From: Clitopilus passeckerianus
Lineage: Eukaryota > Basidiomycota > Agaricomycetes > Agaricales > Entolomataceae
Direction of reading: 5' to 3'
Assembly (NCBI GenBank): GCA_944990035.1
Contig: CALYLX010000002.1
Location: forward strand, 115,466-179,465
Length of the DNA stretch: 64,000 nucleotides
Shown: positions 59,233 through 64,000 of the stretch, piece after piece
How positions within the stretch are numbered: position 1 is the stretch's first letter
Layout of the letters: every line of letters starts with the position of its first letter
Program-made: the position numbers and the translations under genes
The notes under the pieces: generated by a model
Told to the model about the DNA's origin: nothing
The model's input: the letters and a program-made list of their open reading frames with translations, nothing else
Databases searched by the model: none

Positions 59233-60019
59233 ATGGGCTTCCGACAAGCAGCTGTATTGGCACCAGTTTCCTTCTTCCTAGGTATGCTTTAGAATTATGA
59301 AGGGCCAGAGAGACGATACGAATACACTTTTGCAGGTGTCTTTTTCATATGCTTTAACGTGGATCACTCTGTACTATGGGGCGAACTCACGGACGAGGTG
59401 GTTCAGGACGGGTTCCACTTCTACACCACATTCTTCAACGCACCACCAGCCATCAAGGTTTGCGCTATGTTCTTCCAGTAAAACAATCTGGTTTAATGAA
59501 ATAACAGGCGTTGCTACACGGTATGGTGGGAGTGGGCATGGTTGGGATGCTGTCCAAACTGCACAAGTGGGACGAGAGTGCCGTCTACTTCGACGGTTCT
59601 TGCCTAGGTATGTTTTAAGCAAAGATATCCACGAGGAAACACATTCTGACGTCTACAATCCCCTGTCAGCTTCCTTCGTGTTCGCCGTCGTGATCTATAT
59701 CACAGTCACAATCCCAGCCCTCCAAGCCGTTGCAGGTGCTATTTCTCCCGAGGAAGCTAGCCCTGAGGGACTCCTGGAAGACCGTATCCAGGCCCTGAGA
59801 GTTCTCTCTGCAGGCAATGTCATTATGGTTGTCTGCCTCGGCGCTATCTTGGTCCTGCAGGTGACGACTTCTTCCATTGGGCCGTATTGACAAATTTACT
59901 GACGTCCCCTCCGCTAGGCTGGTCAAGAGTTCGCTCGCCGTACTGAGGAGAAAGCCTTGGCCGCATTAGTTGAGGCAGAGAAGAAAGCTGCTGTCCCCGT
60001 GGAGAAGAAGGATCAGTGA
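59233..60019 (+). CDS. SHR3: ER membrane packaging chaperone Shr3
   Basis: ER protein that keeps amino acid permeases from aggregating and helps them into COPII vesicles. Five exons (59233-59281, 59336-59457, 59508-59607, 59670-59860, 59918-60019) total 564 bases, or 187 residues. The first helix is AAVLAPVSFFLGVFFICF. The loop VDHSVLWGELTDEVVQDGFH and FYTTFFNAPPAIK follows. The second helix ALLHGMVGVGMVGML leads into SKLHKWDESAVYFDGSCL. The third is ASFVFAVVIYITVTIPALQA and the fourth is LSAGNVIMVVCLGAILVLQA. The charged tail EFARRTEEKALAAL ends KKAAVPVEKKDQ. Four membrane spans and the FDGS motif fit Shr3. Good start context (ACCACCATGG). Confidence 0.93.
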
Positions 60020-63000
60020 GCTTTAGAGTATCTATTCTGTGGATTTAGTAGTAACAGCGTAATTAATACCTGATTTATCTTGTATAATGGATGCTAATAT
60101 TATGGCAGAATTGATAGGACAATAAATCATCACTAGGCGGGAAAAAAGGACGAAATTCATTGGAAGCATTTCGAGCCGTATGTGCAAGGGGAGGAATGTA
60201 ACCCAGATCTGGATAACTGCCAGAGGTGGGCTAAGCCTTTTTGACTCAGCCTCCTGCTATGGGACACAGAATGAGTTCTCAAGACTAGCGACATATCATT
60301 TCCAAAACTTTGCAACCCCTCCGTGAGACCTGCACAATGGGAACATACCGTTGATATCAGAATCTGACATTCTCTGATTTACCAGACAACCGTTGACCAT
60401 GCTTGTATTCTAGAAAGAGACCCCACTCAGTGCTCCAGCATCAAGAGTTGTAGAACCTCTCGCTTGATCCTTTGCCCAGAGTACCGCCAATCCAAATAGC
60501 CGTTGGCTGCATCGGAAAGTCAGCTCGGACTTTGCTGTTCTCACACATGGTCTTGCCTACGTTCCGGCGGCTGCCACGTCTATCACTCACTGAGTGCGGG
60601 AAAGTGTCTCATATCTATCACGACCGCGTTGAAAATCTACACTTGCCAGCCGGCGGTACCAAGTTCGGCCGCCTCAGCTCGTGCTTCTCGAAGACAGGTT
60701 CTATCTCGGATTCATGGCATCCACGGCGTAACTTGGATGACTGCTCTGGCAGCGGACTTGGTGCATGCGACAAGGCACTTAGGACTGTCCCATCGCCATG
60801 CAGGTCCAGACATTTGTACCCACACAGATGTCATACCTACCATCACTTGGAGAGTCAATGTGCGTTTCGCTCGAAAGGGTTCTGAGCTTCGACGCATCGG
60901 GGAAAGAATACATAGTTGTCCCAGATGAATGAAATGAGTATATCAAACAAGCCCAAGAAAGGTGGGATTCAATCTCAGCCAATCATTTCGCACCCAGTTC
61001 ATGAACGTTTTCGAAGGGTAGTCAATCTCGAATCGTTCCTCCTGTAGAATTCATGTACCTTCCCGGTTCCTATACCAGTGAGACGGCTCGGAAATACGCC
61101 AAATAATCTCTGAACTGCCCCAGCGCTTTCACACGTTCAGTTTGCCAAAAGTAAGCCACAAGAAGCCACATCATGTCTTCATTTCACTGGAACAGGCTAT
61201 AATCTCGGGGATATCAACGCCAAAAGTGTAGATATACTCCGTGACATCCATGACCGTGTGTGAAATGGTGAAACCCACACCCACTGGCACCCCATGGCAC
61301 GTTGGTCGGAAGATGTACGGAAGCTTTTGTCCCATCCTTCAGTCGGCAATGATGAAGGCGTGCTCACGGCACGACCGTTCTCTGGATGAAGTTAGATGTG
61401 TATCTTGATGTCGAAGTTCTTCATGGAGAGTGACGTCAGTTTTACAGATGCTCGAAGGACGGCTTTGGATGTACAATAATGATGAGCATGGCTGTCCCGC
61501 TGTCCCACATCCGGGTATGGAGTTCAAAACGGTGAGCAAAAATTCGACTCTTTTGCATAGCTTCCAACAGACTTAACGTCGAGCCCGCATGCGTCGATGA
61601 ATGGTCGACATCATGATGTGTATTTGCGCCACAACACTTCCATCCGCCAAGTCTCCTGTGTTCACCACCCTCAGCCTCAACCTCATGGCTTCTATCGGCT
61701 TCTTTACGCAGTAAATGACGTCGTAGGGGCAATACTTTTATTCTTCTATTTCTACCATGTGTTGTCACCATGTTCGCGGTGAAGAACAGTCTTGCTAGAA
61801 TCTTGGCAACCTTCTCAAAAAATACAGGCTTGCTAAGCACCCCTTGAGCCTTATCGATGCGCCCTTGCCATGGACATAAGAGGTACTTGCCTTCCTATTG
61901 TGGTAGCTGACTGATAAAAGTTTGAATGCATTTTTACTCTTGGGTAAGGCATTCTATTGCGTGACTTATGGTGAACCTGAGGGCTTTCACTGCCTCACCC
62001 TATTCCTGCCTTTCCGGAGTCTAACCTATTCCGTCTCTCTGTTGCATGGCTGTCAGTATAGCTAGGAGCTGAGAAAACGCGATACGACAGATGTTCCGTC
62101 GGCCGCTGTAGGAGATGGGAGATACTGCACAAATACGTCTGATCGTTAGGCATGATGAATAATGCTCAAGACATCGGACAGTCAGCCTTCTGTATTTTGT
62201 GGCCCAGATATGTACCGACTTAGCGCCAACGTTGTTACTAGCCATGTGTCATTGGTACTGTCCTGGCATTTTAGACTTTAGCTCCTCGGACCGAGTACCC
62301 TCCCAACTCGGACCTAATAGCAGTTATTCCACCACCAAAGTTGACTTTCGCGGGGTCGTTTCAAAGCCACAAAAGTATCCAGAGGGTGGGTACCGTCGAT
62401 GCCCTTATCGTATTTCACCCGAATTTCTGCAATGTGTGATGTCCGCGCGGCCGAGGCATTTAGGGTACTTCGTCGGTTATGCCTCCCCAGGCCTCACAGG
62501 AGCGGAAACTGCTGGGAGTTGCCGGAAGGTATAATATATCCATTTCATATCCGTTCTTTCCAATAAGTTGGACTCAAGGTCGCTTGTTTGACGGAGGAAG
62601 GGGTGGGCTACTATCGACCGTTCATCTTCTAACACCGTTCGAGCTTCAGGAAGTCCTTGCTTCCGCTACTCTCCACATCATGAAACGTACCACCACCAAC
62701 TGATAGAGACCATCTACATTTATGTTTAATTTAACATCAGCGTTTTCCTTTCACCACCAAACCCTGGAAGATTCTTTCTAGAAGATAGTTATCAGCTGGA
62801 ATTGCCCGGTGACATTGATAGATTGGATCGGCCAGCTGATGGATTGATTGTGCTTGATTCAAGCAGATCAGAGCAAAATGAAAGATTCAACCTGTGTCCG
62901 GTGCCACTTGAGTGCCACAACACGCTTTATGATGGAGACTCCAACGAGCGCCATCGCTTTAACAGGAAGTAAAGAAGATCACATTAACCTACTATTAGTA

Positions 63001-64000
63001 CGATCGTAGCCCTCTATTCAGTTGTCGACTCGCTCTAAATTCAAGTTTGGATCGGTGTCAAGGAAGGCGACACGCGGAACGCATACTAGAAGCCTATACC
63101 TTCGGAATCTTGCGAGGATCGAATCGATACCACATGTGCATGAACGGTTCGAAGCGGAGATCCCAGTGCTAACAATTGTAAATTCGAATGTGCGAGGCCT
63201 GGTGTAACTTCAGCGGTATATGCCGCCCCAGGGCAATAAACGTCACGAAGAAAATTTGGTATGAAATAGTGATCATTGTGATTTCTCAGAACTTGAAGCA
63301 GATCAACGTCAAACTCTCGCTTGTGGCTATGATCAGAACGGAGACAAACGTTGAAGGCGGCGGGATCCTGTGCCGTTGCAGGGTCACTAGCAGAGTCTTC
63401 AGCGCTGAATGTATTGCTCTCGGACAGTCGAACAACAGCCAGCATCTTTGGTAATGATCTGATATTACTACTCCCAGAGCTGTCGATATCCGAAGTGGAT
63501 TGATCACTTCGGACCTATCGGCTATTTGACACTGACAGAAGAAGCCGCCTCGACGTGGACTTTGTGCGTGCATGAGGTCCAGCCAAGTTACACGCGTGCA
63601 CAGATTGCACTATCATCACCGAGTCTGATATTCTGGAAGCAGAGTGCGGTAGGTGATAGACCTCCGACGCCTGATCATCCTGCCTTCATTCCCATGGTGG
63701 CACAAGTGGACCCGTAATATCTGTAAAGGGCTGCTTGAACCCTCGTTACCTGGCTAAATGTCAGGAAACCAATCTTACCTGAGTATGGAACGACGTTCAC
63801 AATGCAAAGGTGCTTATGTCGAGATGGCCACCCTGTCCCCAGATATGCGTCGGGTTGACAGTCAGCATACAGTCATTAAATTGGTGTAAGAGAGGCGAGA
63901 ACGCCCCAGAAAGGCGAACGTCAGCATCCCAGTTGGCCCTCTCAACTGAATAGTATTTGATGCCTAATGTATACTTAGGAGGGGTAAAAATAGCAGTATG
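60020..64000. other. Four-kilobase region with no recognised gene
   Basis: Only short frames on both strands occur (for example 60472-60928 plus, 61442-61840 minus, 62199-62534 plus, 63086-63445 minus). None shows a recognisable domain, splice chain or start context I can trust. I saw no transposase, reverse transcriptase, terminal repeats or tRNA. It could be decayed sequence, a long intergenic region or the edge of a repeat region continuing beyond the window. Confidence 0.45.

Noticed and set aside
60472..60928. Two overlapping plus-strand frames of 137 and 141 codons
   Set aside because: They overlap in different phases, neither has a motif I recognise, and the codon composition is not clearly coding.

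Overview
The window looks like a gene-dense stretch of a basidiomycete genome, most likely a mushroom-forming Agaricomycete. Nearly every gene is split by short GT-AG introns of about 45 to 65 bases. The deduced proteins belong to families with a basidiomycete flavour: an NFX1-type helicase, a Zn2Cys6 regulator with a glutamine-rich tail, a Shr3 chaperone, a Sgf73-like SAGA subunit and a fungal ABCC transporter. All gene models were assembled by eye by joining reading frames across splice sites. Exon borders are stated where the codon phase could be checked.

Layout. 0-10 kb: an NFX1/ZNFX1-type helicase running off the left edge, an XPT1-type phosphoribosyltransferase, RNA polymerase III subunit Rpc4/Rpc53 (divergent from XPT1 across 121 bp) and a long zinc-cluster transcription factor. 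10-20 kb: TAF10, a group A FAD monooxygenase, Sgf73, a small hypothetical gene, and a tandem pair of FMN-binding split-barrel (PNPOx-like) genes. 20-29 kb: a p24 cargo receptor, mitochondrial enoyl reductase (Etr1), a BRCT-less ATP-dependent DNA ligase, a STK32/YANK-type kinase and guanylate kinase. 29-38 kb: a large ABCC transporter and an EF-hand MscS-type channel. 38-48 kb: a WD40 relic, a mitochondrial PPR-type protein, a broken Tup1-like gene, an interrupted hypothetical gene and a DUF1295/steroid-reductase-like membrane protein. 48-60 kb: an iron-sulfur L-serine dehydratase, a gene-poor 2.6 kb, a PX-PH-RhoGAP protein (Bem3-like) and Shr3. 60-64 kb: no gene recognised.

Most genes are housekeeping functions in transcription, nucleotide metabolism, trafficking, mitochondria and signalling. 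They do not form one pathway, and I see no biosynthetic cluster, defence island, transposon or CRISPR array. The points most worth a second look are: (i) the PNPOx tandem pair, with one intron present in one copy and absent from the other at the same codon; (ii) a Tup1-like gene carrying several independent lesions; (iii) in-frame coding-like exons upstream of the FAD monooxygenase; (iv) a bacterial-type Fe-S serine dehydratase; (v) a third-type fungal DNA ligase. I did not find a convincing wholly new biological system.
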